Assembly (NCBI GenBank): GCA_030432755.1
Contig: JAUILZ010000010.1
Coordinates: 62,001 to 126,000 of the forward strand
Length of the DNA stretch: 64,000 bases
Reading direction: 5' to 3'
From: Gammaproteobacteria bacterium
Lineage (GTDB): Bacteria; Pseudomonadota; Gammaproteobacteria; Arenicellales; Poriferihabitantaceae
Shown here: one piece after another, positions 7,560 to 16,804 of the stretch
Layout of the letters: every line of letters begins with the position of its first letter
How positions within the stretch are numbered: position 1 is the first letter of the stretch
The notes under the pieces: generated by a model
Databases searched by the model: none
What the model was told of the DNA's origin: nothing
What the model saw: the letters and a program-made list of their open reading frames with translations, nothing else
Program-made: the position numbers and the translations under genes

Positions 7560-9115
7560 CGTTTTCTTCCCGTTGATTCCTTCACCGGCTTCGAAGCCTG
7601 TTTTTCCAGAACCCGGGCGAGAGTATTGACCCCGGTCGTTATCGCGCCGCGGTCGATGCCGCTGAATCCCATCAGGAGGCCGTTCTCGCGCGAACGGCCG
7701 ATGGAGAAGCGGCTGATCGGCGTGACGGTGATGTTCCTTTCCGCGGCGCCGGCTTCTACATCGGTATCCACCAGTCCCGGGGCGAGGAGGCCAATGGTAT
7801 GCAGGCCCGCATCCGTGGGCTGTACGTCGAGCAGGCCACCGAGCCTGGAGCGGGCGCATTCCATGAACGCATCATAGCGTTCGAGGTAGACCCGGCGCAT
7901 GCGGCGGATATGGGTGGCATAGTGTCCTTCCTCCATGAAGTCCGCGACCAGTGCCTGTGTGTTGGATGGCGCTCCCGGGATATACGCGGCGATCGCCGCC
8001 TGGAATACGTCCACCATGGACTCCGGCGCGAGGAAGTAACCCAGTCGCAGGGCCGGGAACAATGTCTTGCTGAAGGTGCCGACATAGAACACGCGTCCGG
8101 TGCGGTCGACGCTTTTCAGGCTCGGCAGGCGATGGTTACCATAGTAGAACTCGCCATCGAAATCGTCCTCGATGATCCAGGCATCGGCGTTGTCGGCGGC
8201 ATCCAGCAGGGCGAAGCGGCGCGCCAGGCTCATGGTGACGGCCATGGGTTGCTGGTGTACCGGGGTCACGAACGCAAGACGGAATTCCGGCGCGCTGCGC
8301 AGGCCATGCTGTACGTCGATGCCCTCGCGATCCACCCGTACAGGCACCAGTTCGGCACCGGCCGCGAGCAGGGCATTGCGCGCGCCGATGGCGCCGGGAT
8401 TCTCGATCCAGGCCTTCTCTCCCGGCTGCACGATCACCGAGGTGATCAGATGGAATGCCTGCTGCGCGCCGTTGGTTACGAAGATCTGTTCGGCCTCGCA
8501 GGGAATACCGTGGGTCGCCTTGAGATGCGCGGCAATGGCGCGCCTGAGCGGCGCGTAACCGGACGGATCGCCGTAGCCCAGGATGACGTCCCGGGGATTG
8601 CGCCAGTGGCGAGCGTTCTGCCGCGCCCAGAGCGCGAGCGGGAACAGGTCGAGGGCGGGCAGGGCGGTGGTGAACGCGCGTACTTGGTGCGGCAGGCGCT
8701 CGCCGAACGTATTCCATCGCCCGGCCGCGCCACGCGAGTGGGCGAAACACGAGGCCACGCGCGCGCGTTTCGGCGCGCGCGCATTCGCCCGCGGCGCCGG
8801 GCGCGATTGCCCGTTCACCGCCGCCAGGGGTTCCGCCTTGCCTTGCAGCGCCTCGCTGACGAATGTTCCCGCGCCCGTGGTGGAAACGAGCAGGCCTTCC
8901 GCCACCAGTTTCTCAAATGCTTCAACCACTGTGGTGCGGGAGACGCCGAGATCACGCGCCAGGGTGCGGGTGGAGGGTAGCCGGTCTCCCGCCCGCAGAC
9001 CGCCTTCAAGGACGATGTCGCGGATCGACATGGTGATCTGCGCACTCAGCGTGCGTGGCGAATCCTGGTCGATCTCGATCGCGTGCAATAGCGCGCCGGC
9101 CGCTCTCTTGACCAT
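7556..9115 (-). CDS. MocR/GabR-type GntR-family regulator with aminotransferase domain
   Basis: 519 residues from an ATG preceded by AGGGGG. An N-terminal winged helix (about 20-90; LRAGDRLPSTRTLARDLGVS then TTVVEAFEKLVAEGLL) is followed by a fold-type I aminotransferase domain. That domain has NGAQQAFH, a DDFDGEFYY segment and the PLP-lysine segment GTFSKTLFPALRLGYF. MocR proteins use the PLP domain as a sensor for an amine or amino acid and activate or repress nearby genes. It is divergent from the enolase-superfamily gene at 9275, and its 4 nt overlap with the GMC gene makes that gene a likely target. A 48 bp motif in its own promoter region is repeated before the ABC importer, which points to one regulon. 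Confidence 0.92.
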   Translation of the reverse strand: MVKRAAGALLHAIEIDQDSPRTLSAQITMSIRDIVLEGGLRAGDRLPSTRTLARDLGVSRTTVVEAFEKLVAEGLLVSTTGAGTFVSEALQGKAEPLAAVNGQSRPAPRANARAPKRARVASCFAHSRGAAGRWNTFGERLPHQVRAFTTALPALDLFPLALWARQNARHWRNPRDVILGYGDPSGYAPLRRAIAAHLKATHGIPCEAEQIFVTNGAQQAFHLITSVIVQPGEKAWIENPGAIGARNALLAAGAELVPVRVDREGIDVQHGLRSAPEFRLAFVTPVHQQPMAVTMSLARRFALLDAADNADAWIIEDDFDGEFYYGNHRLPSLKSVDRTGRVFYVGTFSKTLFPALRLGYFLAPESMVDVFQAAIAAYIPGAPSNTQALVADFMEEGHYATHIRRMRRVYLERYDAFMECARSRLGGLLDVQPTDAGLHTIGLLAPGLVDTDVEAGAAERNITVTPISRFSIGRSRENGLLMGFSGIDRGAITTGVNTLARVLEKQASKPVKESTGRKR

Positions 9116-9162
9116 GGTGTCCCCCTGGTTGGCCGCGACACGATGGCGCCGGGCGAATGAAG

Positions 9163-9210
9163 TGGTATGGAAAATTATTCGAAATGGACCTTTTGTGCAA
9201 GCCAATTCCA
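9163..9210. promoter_or_regulatory. Operator copy A in the mocR / enolase divergent promoter
   Basis: This 48 bp block matches 10412-10459 without gaps at 33 of 48 positions. The matches concentrate in TGGTATGG at the left, AATGGACCTTTT in the middle and CCAATT at the right. It lies between the ATG of the regulator (9115) and the ATG of the enolase-superfamily gene (9275). The spaced conserved boxes and the location fit a MocR binding site overlapping promoters. Binding by this MocR protein is inferred. Confidence 0.65.
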
Positions 9211-9274
9211 TGACGAACTAACACCAGGCTCCAATGGAACAAGGCCACCCCGGTGGCGGCAGCAAGGCGCAGTC

Positions 9275-10375
9275 ATGAAAATAAAATCCATCGAAACCTT
9301 CAGCACCGAGTTCGTCGGCTTCGTCCGCGTCACCACCGAGGACGGGCAGCAGGGATGGGGCCAGGTCTCCACCTACCACTCGGACATCTCTTCCCTGGTG
9401 CTGCATCGCCAGGTCGCGCCCTATGCGCTGGGTACCGACATCCACGAGTTGTCCGCGCTGATGCAACTCATCCCAGAGCGTGAACACAAGTTCCCGGGAT
9501 CCTACCTGCGGCGCGCCATGGGCGGGCTCGACACCGCGGCGTGGGATCTCTATGGCAAGCTGGAGGGAAAGAGCGTCTGTGAACTGTTGGGGGGCACGCC
9601 GCGGCCGATTCGCGTCTATGCCTCGAGCATGCGGCGCGACATCACCCCGCGGGACGAGGCCGATCGCATGGTCCGGCTCAGGGATGCCCACGGTTACGAC
9701 GCCTTCAAGATCCGGGTGGGAAGCGAGTTCGGCCACGACGTCGACGAATGGCCCGGACGCACCGAGGATGTCATCGGCACAATGCGCAGCGCCCTCGGCG
9801 ACGATGCCGTGCTGCTGGCGGACGCCAACAGCTGTTTTACCGTGGATCGCGCCATCGAAGTGGGCCGGATGCTCGAGGATCGAGGCTTCTGCCACTACGA
9901 GGAGCCGTGCCCGTACTGGGAACTCGAATGGACGCGGGAAGTTACCCGCGCCCTCGACATCGACGTGACAGGGGGAGAGCAGGACTGCGACCTCGCCACC
10001 TGGCGACGCATGGCGGCGATGGGTGTGGTCGATGTACTGCAACCGGACATTCTTTACCTGGGCGGCATCACGCGTACGCTCCAGGTGGCGGACCTCGCTT
10101 TGAACAGCGGCTTGCCCTGTACGCCGCATTCCGCGAACCTTTCTCTTGTCACGGTGTTCACGCTGCACCTCATGGGCGCGATACCGGCGGCGGGTCCCTA
10201 CGTCGAGTTCTCCATCGAGGGCCTCGACTACTACCCCTGGCAGGACGGGCTCTACGAACCTGCTCTGGTAGCGCGGGATGGCAAGGTGGCAATACCCGAC
10301 GGCCCCGGCTGGGGCGTCGAGATCAATCCGGAGTGGCTCGAACGATCACGTTACCAGGTCAGCAGCCTGGACTGA
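9275..10375 (+). CDS. Enolase-superfamily enzyme (mandelate racemase/muconate lactonizing subgroup)
   Basis: 366 residues. The MR/MLE active-site residues are all visible: K145-x-R147 in AFKIRVG, the three metal ligands D183 (LADANS), E209 (YEEPCP) and E235 (GGEQD), Asp258 in [10 protein letters not shown], and His285 in TPHSAN. The His-Asp pair is typical of the mandelate racemase subgroup, whose members abstract a proton alpha to a carboxylate and often dehydrate sugar acids. The substrate is not identifiable. I placed the start at [10 protein letters not shown] because that is the usual first beta-strand of the family. Longer in-frame starts would run through the operator block at 9163-9210. 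It is divergent from mocR and upstream of the ABC importer, so a catabolic role in the same pathway is likely. Confidence 0.88.
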   Translation: MKIKSIETFSTEFVGFVRVTTEDGQQGWGQVSTYHSDISSLVLHRQVAPYALGTDIHELSALMQLIPEREHKFPGSYLRRAMGGLDTAAWDLYGKLEGKSVCELLGGTPRPIRVYASSMRRDITPRDEADRMVRLRDAHGYDAFKIRVGSEFGHDVDEWPGRTEDVIGTMRSALGDDAVLLADANSCFTVDRAIEVGRMLEDRGFCHYEEPCPYWELEWTREVTRALDIDVTGGEQDCDLATWRRMAAMGVVDVLQPDILYLGGITRTLQVADLALNSGLPCTPHSANLSLVTVFTLHLMGAIPAAGPYVEFSIEGLDYYPWQDGLYEPALVARDGKVAIPDGPGWGVEINPEWLERSRYQVSSLD

Positions 10376-10411
10376 ACGATGTCACCTGTAAACGACGGGG
10401 TAAATTCAAAT

Positions 10412-10459
10412 TGGTATGGTAGATTGTTGAGAATGGACCTTTTCATGAGTCCAATTTGG
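10412..10459 (+). promoter_or_regulatory. Operator copy B upstream of the ABC importer operon
   Basis: This is the second copy of the 48 bp block, 110 nt before the ATG of the solute-binding protein. It contains a short inverted repeat, TGGAC and GTCCA, flanking CTTTTCATGA. Conservation with 9163-9210 in TGGTATGG, AATGGACCTTTT and CCAATT is strong for non-coding DNA. It probably lets the MocR regulator control the importer. Confidence 0.65.
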
Positions 10460-10568
10460 GTCGCAGACTAGTTATTACAACAGGACCGGCAGGCCGGCGG
10501 TCCCCGGTTCGCTGCGATCAACCGGCAACAGGCCTTAACCCGATCATCTCGAGCTTGAGGAGTCAAAC

Positions 10569-11651
10569 ATGAAACTGCATAACGAATATTCCGGCGGTAA
10601 ACTGGCCCACACCATCGTGGGCGCCGCCGCAGCCATGCTGGTATCCGGGGTGGCCCATGCCGATCCCGTCACCGTGGTGTCCTGGGGTGGAAGTTACGGC
10701 GAGGCACAGGACAAGGCGCTGTTCACTGATGCGTCGAAGAACTCGGGCATCGAGATCATTCGCGAGTCCGGTGCGAGCATGTCCAAGGCCTGCCTGCAGG
10801 TACAGTCGGGCGCCGTGACCTGGGACCTCGTGGTCACCGGTTCCGGTGGCGCGGCCTCGGCCGCCGCCGAGGGATGCCTGGAGAAGATCGACTACAGCGT
10901 CGTCGACGTCTCCGATTTCTATCCCAACCTGTACACCGACTACTGCGTCGGCGCGGACGTGTTCGCCACCGTGATGGCGTGGAACACGGAAAAGTATGGC
11001 GAGCCCGGCACCGAGGGCGCGCCCTCCACCTGGGCGGACTTCTTTGACGTGGAGAAATTCCCCGGCACCCGCGCCTACCGCGCCAACAACGTGGACGGCG
11101 CGCTCGAGCCGGCGCTGATGGCCGACGGCGTGCCGCCGGAACAGGTCTACGAGGTGCTCTCCACCCGCGAGGGCAAGGAGCGGGCGATCGCCAAGATCCG
11201 GGAATTGAAGCCCCATATCGCGGTGTTCTGGGAATCCGGCGCGATGCAGGCGCAACTCATGAAAGACGCCGAGGTCGACATGACCACCGGCTGGAACGGC
11301 CGCTTCGACAACGCGAAGAAGGATGGCGCCGCCGTGGGCTATACCTTCAACCAGGCGATGCTGGACTACGATTGTTTCGCCATGCCCAAGGGCGCGCCGA
11401 ACAAGGACATGGCGATGAAGTTCCTCGCCGAGGTGTCCAAGCCCGAATACCAGGCCAACCTGCCGTTCCACATCACCTACGGTCCGACCAACAAGAAGGC
11501 CTACGAGGTGACCACCGCGCCCAAGGAACTGATCGAGGCGCTGCCGTCGCATCCGAACAACGTGCCGCTGATGTTGCCGATCAATCTCGACTGGTACGCG
11601 GAGCATCGCGCGGAAGCGCTCGAGCTCTATATGGAACTGCTCAGCGAATAG
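10569..11651 (+). CDS. Polyamine-type ABC transporter periplasmic solute-binding protein
   Basis: 360 residues with GAGGAG upstream of the ATG. The N-terminus has a basic stretch, a hydrophobic core (IVGAAAAMLVSG) and a probable signal-peptidase site after VAHA-DP. The mature part opens with VTVVSWGGSYGEAQ, the hallmark of the PotD/opine class of extracellular solute-binding proteins. An ATPase and two permeases follow in the usual order for spermidine/putrescine-type importers. The ligand cannot be assigned: this class also binds opines, aminoethylphosphonate, mannityl-opines and others. The upstream MocR operator suggests an amine or amino-acid-like substrate. Confidence 0.9.
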   Translation: MKLHNEYSGGKLAHTIVGAAAAMLVSGVAHADPVTVVSWGGSYGEAQDKALFTDASKNSGIEIIRESGASMSKACLQVQSGAVTWDLVVTGSGGAASAAAEGCLEKIDYSVVDVSDFYPNLYTDYCVGADVFATVMAWNTEKYGEPGTEGAPSTWADFFDVEKFPGTRAYRANNVDGALEPALMADGVPPEQVYEVLSTREGKERAIAKIRELKPHIAVFWESGAMQAQLMKDAEVDMTTGWNGRFDNAKKDGAAVGYTFNQAMLDYDCFAMPKGAPNKDMAMKFLAEVSKPEYQANLPFHITYGPTNKKAYEVTTAPKELIEALPSHPNNVPLMLPINLDWYAEHRAEALELYMELLSE

Positions 11652-11674
11652 GCGTATAACGAAGCTTCAAAAGA

Positions 11675-11701
11675 GCCGCCGGACACCTGCTGTCCGGTGG
11701 C
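11675..11701 (+). other. Intercistronic hairpin between binding protein and ATPase genes
   Basis: GCCGCCGGACA pairs with TGTCCGGTGGC (one G-T pair) around the loop CCTGC, an 11 bp stem. No T-run follows, so a strong intrinsic terminator is unlikely. Hairpins here often protect the abundant binding-protein mRNA or attenuate read-through. That role is an inference. Confidence 0.5.
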
Positions 11702-11722
11702 CCGCCTGCATCACTGAATCGA

Positions 11723-12838
11723 TTGACGAACTCTGAAAGTAACGGCGCGGCGTCCACGGCGCTGCCCATCCACATCCAGGGGCTGACCAAGCGCTACGGC
11801 AAACTCCATGCGCTGGATGCCGTCGACCTGGATATCCGGAGCGGGGAGTTCCTTACCCTTCTCGGGCCGTCCGGTTCGGGCAAGACCACGCTCCTGATGG
11901 CCATCGCGGGCTTCAACAGGCCCGATGCCGGCAGCATCCGCTTCGGCGACGAGGAGGTCATCCTCAAGCCACCGCACAAACGCGATGTGGGCATGGTATT
12001 CCAGAGCTATGCCCTGTTCCCCCACATGTCGGTGGCCGGCAATATCGCCTTCCCGCTGAAGCTCCGTGGAGTCAGTGAAAAGGAATGTGCGGAGCGGGTG
12101 AACGAGGCGCTGGAGACGGTACAGCTTTCCGGCCTGGGCGAGCGCGGTATCGACCAACTCTCCGGCGGCCAGCGACAACGCGTGGCGCTCGCCCGCGCCT
12201 TCGTGTTCCGTCCGCGCATCCTGTTGATGGACGAGCCGCTGTCCGCCCTCGACAAGAAGCTTCGGGAGCGGATGCAGATAGAGCTCAAGCACCTGCATCG
12301 ACAACTCGGTGTCACCACAGTGTACGTCACCCATGACCAGCGCGAGGCGTTGACCATGTCCGACCGGATCGCGGTGATCAACCACGGTCGGCTGGCCCAG
12401 GTTGATACGCCGGAGGCGATCTACAACCATCCGGCCAATGCCTTCGTTGCCGACTTCATCGGTGAATCCACGATGGTACCCCTGTCACGGGATGCGTCGG
12501 GTAGCTTGTCCTTCGCCGGTCAGCGTATCACCGACAAGGCATACGAAGACACCGCGGAGGGCTGGTCCCTCGTAGTACGGCCCGAACGCCTGTTCCTGGC
12601 GGATACCGCGGGAGTCGATCCGGAGAAGACCGCAGTGTTCGACGTCACCGTGCGGGAGTCCGTGTTCCAGGGGGAAACCGCCTTCGTTCTGGTGGACATC
12701 GGCGATGACACTGAACTCGCCCTGCGCTTCGGCACCGGATCCGCGGAGGCCACCGGCGGACTCAAACCCGGCGACCGGGCTAGGGTGGGACTCCTGCGCG
12801 AGGACGCCATCGTCATACCCCGGGAACGCCAGCCGTGA
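11723..12838 (+). CDS. ABC transporter ATP-binding protein, PotA-like
   Basis: 371 residues from a TTG start. The nucleotide-binding domain shows Walker A GPSGSGKTT, the Q-loop in VFQSYALFPHMSV, signature LSGGQRQRVALARAF, Walker B ILLMDEPLSALD and the H-loop in VYVTHDQREA. A C-terminal TOBE-like domain (about 280-365; LVVRPERLFL and following) is typical of polyamine, sulfate and iron importers. It powers the inner-membrane importer formed with the two permeases downstream. The stop overlaps the GTG start of the next gene by 4 nt. Confidence 0.95.
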   Translation: MTNSESNGAASTALPIHIQGLTKRYGKLHALDAVDLDIRSGEFLTLLGPSGSGKTTLLMAIAGFNRPDAGSIRFGDEEVILKPPHKRDVGMVFQSYALFPHMSVAGNIAFPLKLRGVSEKECAERVNEALETVQLSGLGERGIDQLSGGQRQRVALARAFVFRPRILLMDEPLSALDKKLRERMQIELKHLHRQLGVTTVYVTHDQREALTMSDRIAVINHGRLAQVDTPEAIYNHPANAFVADFIGESTMVPLSRDASGSLSFAGQRITDKAYEDTAEGWSLVVRPERLFLADTAGVDPEKTAVFDVTVRESVFQGETAFVLVDIGDDTELALRFGTGSAEATGGLKPGDRARVGLLREDAIVIPRERQP

Positions 12839-13743
12839 ACCGGCCGGACGCGGCGGAGGGCGGGAACCGCGACCGCAACGCGGGCATGCTCCGGGCCCAG
12901 GAACGGCGAGAGGAGTGGGGCCTCCTGTCCCTCGCGGCGCCGGCATTGCTCGTCATCGTTCTCGTCATCCTCATCCCCGTGGGCTGGCTGTTCTACCTCT
13001 CCTTCATCGGCGGTGACGGGCAGTTCTCCCTGGAACACTATCGCAAGATGGTGGAGTACAAGTCCTATGCTCGGACTTTCGCCACCACTTTCGAGGTCAG
13101 CATCCTGACTACCGGGATCTGCATCCTGCTCGGCTACCCGCTGGCCTATTTCCTCGCGCTGCTACCGCCCCGCTGGGCGGGAATCTTCATGCTCGCGGTG
13201 CTGTTGCCGTTCTGGACCTCGCTGCTGGTGCGCACCTATGCCTGGCTGGTGCTGCTGCAGCGAAAGGGTATGCTCAACGAGTTCGCGATCCATATCGGCT
13301 TGTGGGATTCCCCGGTCAAGCTGGTGCACAACATGACCGGTACCCTCATCGGCATGGCGCATATCATGCTGCCCTTCCTCGTGCTGCCGCTCTACAGCGC
13401 GATGAAGAAGATTGACCGCGACATGATGCATGCCGCCGCCAATCTCGGCGCCTCCCCCGCGACCGCCTTCCGTCAGGTATACCTCCCGCTCTCCCTGTCG
13501 GGGATGGTGGCGGGTTCGCTGATCGTCTTCATTCTCTGCCTCGGATTCTACGTCACCCCGGCAGTGCTGGGTGGCGGCCGGGTGATCATGGTCTCCACCC
13601 AGATCACGGCGATCCTCGAGAACCAGTTCGATTGGGGGGCGGCAAGCGCGCTCGGCGTGGTGTTGCTGGTTGCAACGCTGCTCGTGCTCTACATCGCCGC
13701 GCGCTTCTTCAAGTTCGACGCGGCGTTATTCGGCAAGGGCTGA
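12835..13743 (+). CDS. ABC transporter permease, PotB-like
   Basis: 302 residues from a GTG overlapping the previous stop. About six hydrophobic segments are visible, the first being LLVIVLVILIPVGWLFYLSFI after a charged cytoplasmic N-terminus of about 35 residues. The EAA loop that docks on the ATPase is AAANLGASPATAFRQVYLPLSLSG near residue 200. It forms the translocation pore with the second permease. The stop shares one base with the next start (TGATG). Confidence 0.93.
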   Translation: MNRPDAAEGGNRDRNAGMLRAQERREEWGLLSLAAPALLVIVLVILIPVGWLFYLSFIGGDGQFSLEHYRKMVEYKSYARTFATTFEVSILTTGICILLGYPLAYFLALLPPRWAGIFMLAVLLPFWTSLLVRTYAWLVLLQRKGMLNEFAIHIGLWDSPVKLVHNMTGTLIGMAHIMLPFLVLPLYSAMKKIDRDMMHAAANLGASPATAFRQVYLPLSLSGMVAGSLIVFILCLGFYVTPAVLGGGRVIMVSTQITAILENQFDWGAASALGVVLLVATLLVLYIAARFFKFDAALFGKG

Positions 13744-14558
13744 TGAACTGGTGGACCACCCCCGCTTCGGATACCCAGGTCACCCATGGCGACCGGTTCT
13801 GGCTGTACGTGGTCGCGGTGATCATCATGTTGCTGCTGGTGATACCGACCTTCATCGTCATTCCGATGTCGTTCTCGGGCTCCCAGTACCTGGAATTCCC
13901 ACCGAACGAATGGTCCACGCGCTGGTATGGCGAGTACTTCGGCTCGGCGAAGTGGATGCGCGCCACGGTGACCTCTCTCCAGGTCGGCGTACTCACGATG
14001 CTCGTGGCGACTCCCCTCGGCACCATGGCCGCCTACGCGCTGTTCGCCTCCGGGCACAGGGCGACGCGGGCGTTCTTCATGCTGCTGATTACGCCGATGA
14101 TCGTGCCGGTGATCCTGGTGGCCATCGGCGCGTTCTACGCCTTCGGCCGGGTAGGTCTCAACAACTCCATCTCTGGCCTGGTTCTGGCGCACACTGCCAT
14201 GGCGACGCCGCTGGTGATCATCGTCATCACCGCGGCGCTGCGCTCATACGATCTCAACCAGGAACGTGTCGCGCGCAGCCTCGGCGCCACGCGGCTAAAG
14301 GCATTCTTCCAGATCACCTTGCCGCAGATCCGGTTTTCCGTGGTCACCGCGGCGCTGCTGTCCTTCCTCACCTCCTTCGACGAGGTCATCATCGCGATCT
14401 TCGTCTCCGGCGGCGCCAACGCGACCCTGACCAAGCACATGTTCAGCTCGCTCCGGGACTTCATCGATCCCACCATCGCGGCGATCTCGACGATCATGGT
14501 CATCGTTTCGTCGGTATTACTGTTGCTGACGCAGTTCCTCGGTAGACGGGGCAAGTAG
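13743..14558 (+). CDS. ABC transporter permease, PotC-like
   Basis: 271 residues from the ATG that overlaps the preceding stop by one base. It has six predicted membrane segments (first around YVVAVIIMLLLVIPTFIVIP) and an EAA motif, RSLGATRLKAFFQITLPQIR, near residue 175. It is the second half of the importer pore and the last gene of the operon. A longer in-frame reading upstream overlaps PotB out of frame and is rejected. Confidence 0.93.
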   Translation: MNWWTTPASDTQVTHGDRFWLYVVAVIIMLLLVIPTFIVIPMSFSGSQYLEFPPNEWSTRWYGEYFGSAKWMRATVTSLQVGVLTMLVATPLGTMAAYALFASGHRATRAFFMLLITPMIVPVILVAIGAFYAFGRVGLNNSISGLVLAHTAMATPLVIIVITAALRSYDLNQERVARSLGATRLKAFFQITLPQIRFSVVTAALLSFLTSFDEVIIAIFVSGGANATLTKHMFSSLRDFIDPTIAAISTIMVIVSSVLLLLTQFLGRRGK

Positions 14559-14591
14559 GGCGCGCATCCAGGGTGCCGCGACAGCGGTGCC

Positions 14592-15392
14592 TCAACCGCT
14601 CGCCACCGCGCCGCCGACCAGCATCGGCAGGCCGAATATCGCCCAGTCGTTCAGCACGTGCACGCCGGTGGAGACCCAGATGTTTTTGGTCAAGAGGTAG
14701 GGCAGTAGCAGCACGATGCGGACCGGTACCAGCCCGATCAGCGCCTGGGGAAGATGCCAGTGGTACGTCGGCAGGTGCGCGAGCGCGAAGATCACCGCGG
14801 CGGCGAGCGCCGCCAGCGCGACGGCAGGCTTGCGCCCCATCCCGCGCTGCGTCAGCCAGCAGAGGATCGCGAGAAAGGGCAGGATGGTGAACAGTTCCTC
14901 GCCAAAGAGCTGTACCCCGGTACGCAGGAAGAACAGAATCTTCTCCAGTCCGGTGGCCGCAGCAACCGTTGCGCCGGCGGGGTTTACCTCGTGGGAGAAG
15001 AATTTCACGATGAGCAATCCGACGGCGATGGTCACGATCCAGTTGAGCACGAAGAACAGGACGATCCACAGCCAGTCGATCCGGCGCATGCGCCGGAACA
15101 GGGCCTTCCAGCCGCTGCCGGCGGCATAAACCAGCGCCGCCAGCGGGATCGCGACGAACAGCATCGCGGGGATGAGCATTGCCGGTCCTTGCGGGAGGAT
15201 GCCCGGCGCAAGAATGAGGACGAAGAACCCGGCCGCTACCGCGGCCATGACGATCCACCATCGCGGGCCGTCTATTGCCACCGGGTCTTCATGGTAGTAG
15301 GGGAAATCGTCTCCCCGGCGTTCGAAGCGGAAGAAATCTCGCGGCGAGGCTTCGGTTGCTTGCCTGGCGCCCTGGTTATCGGTGATGGGCAT
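14592..15392 (-). CDS. CPBP-family intramembrane protease-like protein
   Basis: 266 residues from an ATG with AGGAG four bases upstream; a TTG further out has no advantage. It is strongly hydrophobic with about seven to eight membrane segments. The CPBP (Abi, Rce1-like) motifs are present in a variant form: FGEELFTILPF (the EE pair, but no Arg where EExxxR is usual), FALAHLP (Fxx-H) and a late HVLND. The glutamates and histidines would bind zinc. Members are involved in bacteriocin self-immunity or membrane protein processing, but this one is unassigned. The gene converges on the ABC operon and lies just downstream of the CmcJ-like gene on the same strand. Confidence 0.8.
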   Translation of the reverse strand: MPITDNQGARQATEASPRDFFRFERRGDDFPYYHEDPVAIDGPRWWIVMAAVAAGFFVLILAPGILPQGPAMLIPAMLFVAIPLAALVYAAGSGWKALFRRMRRIDWLWIVLFFVLNWIVTIAVGLLIVKFFSHEVNPAGATVAAATGLEKILFFLRTGVQLFGEELFTILPFLAILCWLTQRGMGRKPAVALAALAAAVIFALAHLPTYHWHLPQALIGLVPVRIVLLLPYLLTKNIWVSTGVHVLNDWAIFGLPMLVGGAVASG

Positions 15393-15445
15393 GCGTCTCC
15401 TCGTCAATTGAAGGGCAATCAGGACCTTTATTTGCCAATTTCAGG

Positions 15446-16426
15446 TTACTGGAACAAGGCCACGCATCGCACCTCGATGCTCCAGCGATCCGGCGCGTCC
15501 ACCGGGGAACCGGGGTCGCGGAAGGCGCTGTGGAAACTGAAGGTGCAGGGGGCGTCGGGATTATCGCCATCCGCCCGCTTGCCCGCCGAACTCGCGAACC
15601 CGCCATCGGAATCCCATTGCTTGATGAGCAGCGCCTCGTCACGGGTGGCCGCGGGATAGAAGTACCAGTGGTGGCGATCGGTATGACGGGCGAAGTAGTT
15701 TTCGCCGATGCGGTTGGCGTAGTGGATCTCGAACACCACGAGGTCACCGGGATCCACGGTGGCGGCGTCGCATAGCGCCAGCGGATTGACGGCAACGGGT
15801 TCGCCGCTGATGTTGCGCCACACGTTGATGATGGCGAAGCGGCCGCCGTCCAGTGCCTGTGTCACTTCATCGTCCCGCAACAACGCTGTTTCGTCTGGTA
15901 GAACCGATGCCAGGGTGTCATTGCCCGTGGGCGGACGCGCGAGGTCTCGCAGGCGCTGGGGTGCGCTGGTGAGGGTGTAGTCGCCGTGGACCACGGAAAT
16001 CGGCTGCTGTATACCCTGACCACCGCGAATGCGTAGTCCTTGTGCGCTACCGGACGCCGAGCGGATGTTGTGATCAAAAGCAACGACCCTGTCCGCACCG
16101 ATAGCATCCTGTACCAGTCCGGCGCAGCGGGGGTAATAGCGACGGACGACGTCCTCATGATCGAGAAAGTCCGGTAATCCTCTTCCCATGGGGTCGACCC
16201 GGCGCTCGAAGCCGTTGCGATGCAGCACGAGGTGGTCGCCTGAGGGCAACGCGCGCGCATCCCTTATCGGCAGCGTGTGCGCCTCGAGATCGGCGCCCAC
16301 CCAGGGCTCGTCGGCGCCATCGGCCAGGCGGCGGGTGAATACCTTGCCATTGCGGTAAAGCGACGGCGCTACTGTCTTCCGCAGGTAATGCAGTTCGCCG
16401 GTCCGGGGGTTTTCGACGGGATTCAC
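15446..16426 (-). CDS. CmcJ/NvfI-family oxidoreductase
   Basis: 326 residues from a GTG. The order of conserved blocks matches the CmcJ/NvfI/AsaB family: LHRNGFERR, YYPRCAGLVQDAIGADRVVA then FDHNIR, VHGDYT, FAIINVWRNI, PLALCDA, RHTDRHHWYFYP, DEALLIKQWDS and a final SIEVRCVALF. Characterised relatives take part in secondary-metabolite oxidation, such as cephamycin 7-alpha-methoxylation and fungal isomerisations. Bacterial homologues outside clusters are mostly unassigned, and no secondary-metabolite synthase is visible here. His and Asp residues that could form an iron site are present in the DHN and HGD segments, but I cannot define the triad with certainty. Confidence 0.82.
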   Translation of the reverse strand: MNPVENPRTGELHYLRKTVAPSLYRNGKVFTRRLADGADEPWVGADLEAHTLPIRDARALPSGDHLVLHRNGFERRVDPMGRGLPDFLDHEDVVRRYYPRCAGLVQDAIGADRVVAFDHNIRSASGSAQGLRIRGGQGIQQPISVVHGDYTLTSAPQRLRDLARPPTGNDTLASVLPDETALLRDDEVTQALDGGRFAIINVWRNISGEPVAVNPLALCDAATVDPGDLVVFEIHYANRIGENYFARHTDRHHWYFYPAATRDEALLIKQWDSDGGFASSAGKRADGDNPDAPCTFSFHSAFRDPGSPVDAPDRWSIEVRCVALFQ

Positions 16427-16804
16427 GTTACGAATCGTTCATTGCGCGATGTGAACTGGATCGCAGATTTGAGCCACCGCTATCGGTGACCTTGGGCAAA
16501 CGGATAATTCCGGATGTATCGCGGGACAGGGTGTCCCGCGAACGGAACTCGCATCTCAAGGGAGTTTGCCATGAATAGTATCCGACCCGATCATCTTGCC
16601 ATCGACGAGGTCTGCCGGATACCAACACGCGCAATTCTTACCCGTTCACATATCAGCGGATTTTCTGTGCTAAATTTTTCTGTCGGGAACTGCCCGCCAG
16701 AGAGGTCCGGACCGGTCCGTGGGGCAGGCGGCCAACGACCGCCCGTGTACCGGCGTTAGCCTTGGGCTGCCCGACATCCACAACTAGATCAAGAGGACTG
16801 AACA
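16427..16804. other. 378 bp divergent intergenic region
   Basis: It lies between the GTG start of the CmcJ-like gene and the TTG start of the sulfatase gene. I see no supported coding sequence. It contains a perfect hairpin (16520-16540). An AT-richer stretch around 16645-16680 has a weak promoter-like pattern, TTCACA, 17 nt, TGCTAA, pointing to the sulfatase. AGAGGA lies ahead of the sulfatase start. Confidence 0.4.
16520..16540. repeat. Perfect inverted repeat (hairpin)
   Basis: CGCGGGACA and TGTCCCGCG form a perfect 9 bp stem around a GGG loop. It has no T-run and sits about 95 nt upstream of the CmcJ-like start, so it may be an operator or an mRNA structure rather than a terminator. Confidence 0.5.

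Noticed and set aside
7799..8980. Plus-strand frame of 393 codons
   Set aside because: Antisense to the MocR gene. GC-rich codon third positions create such open frames on the opposite strand.
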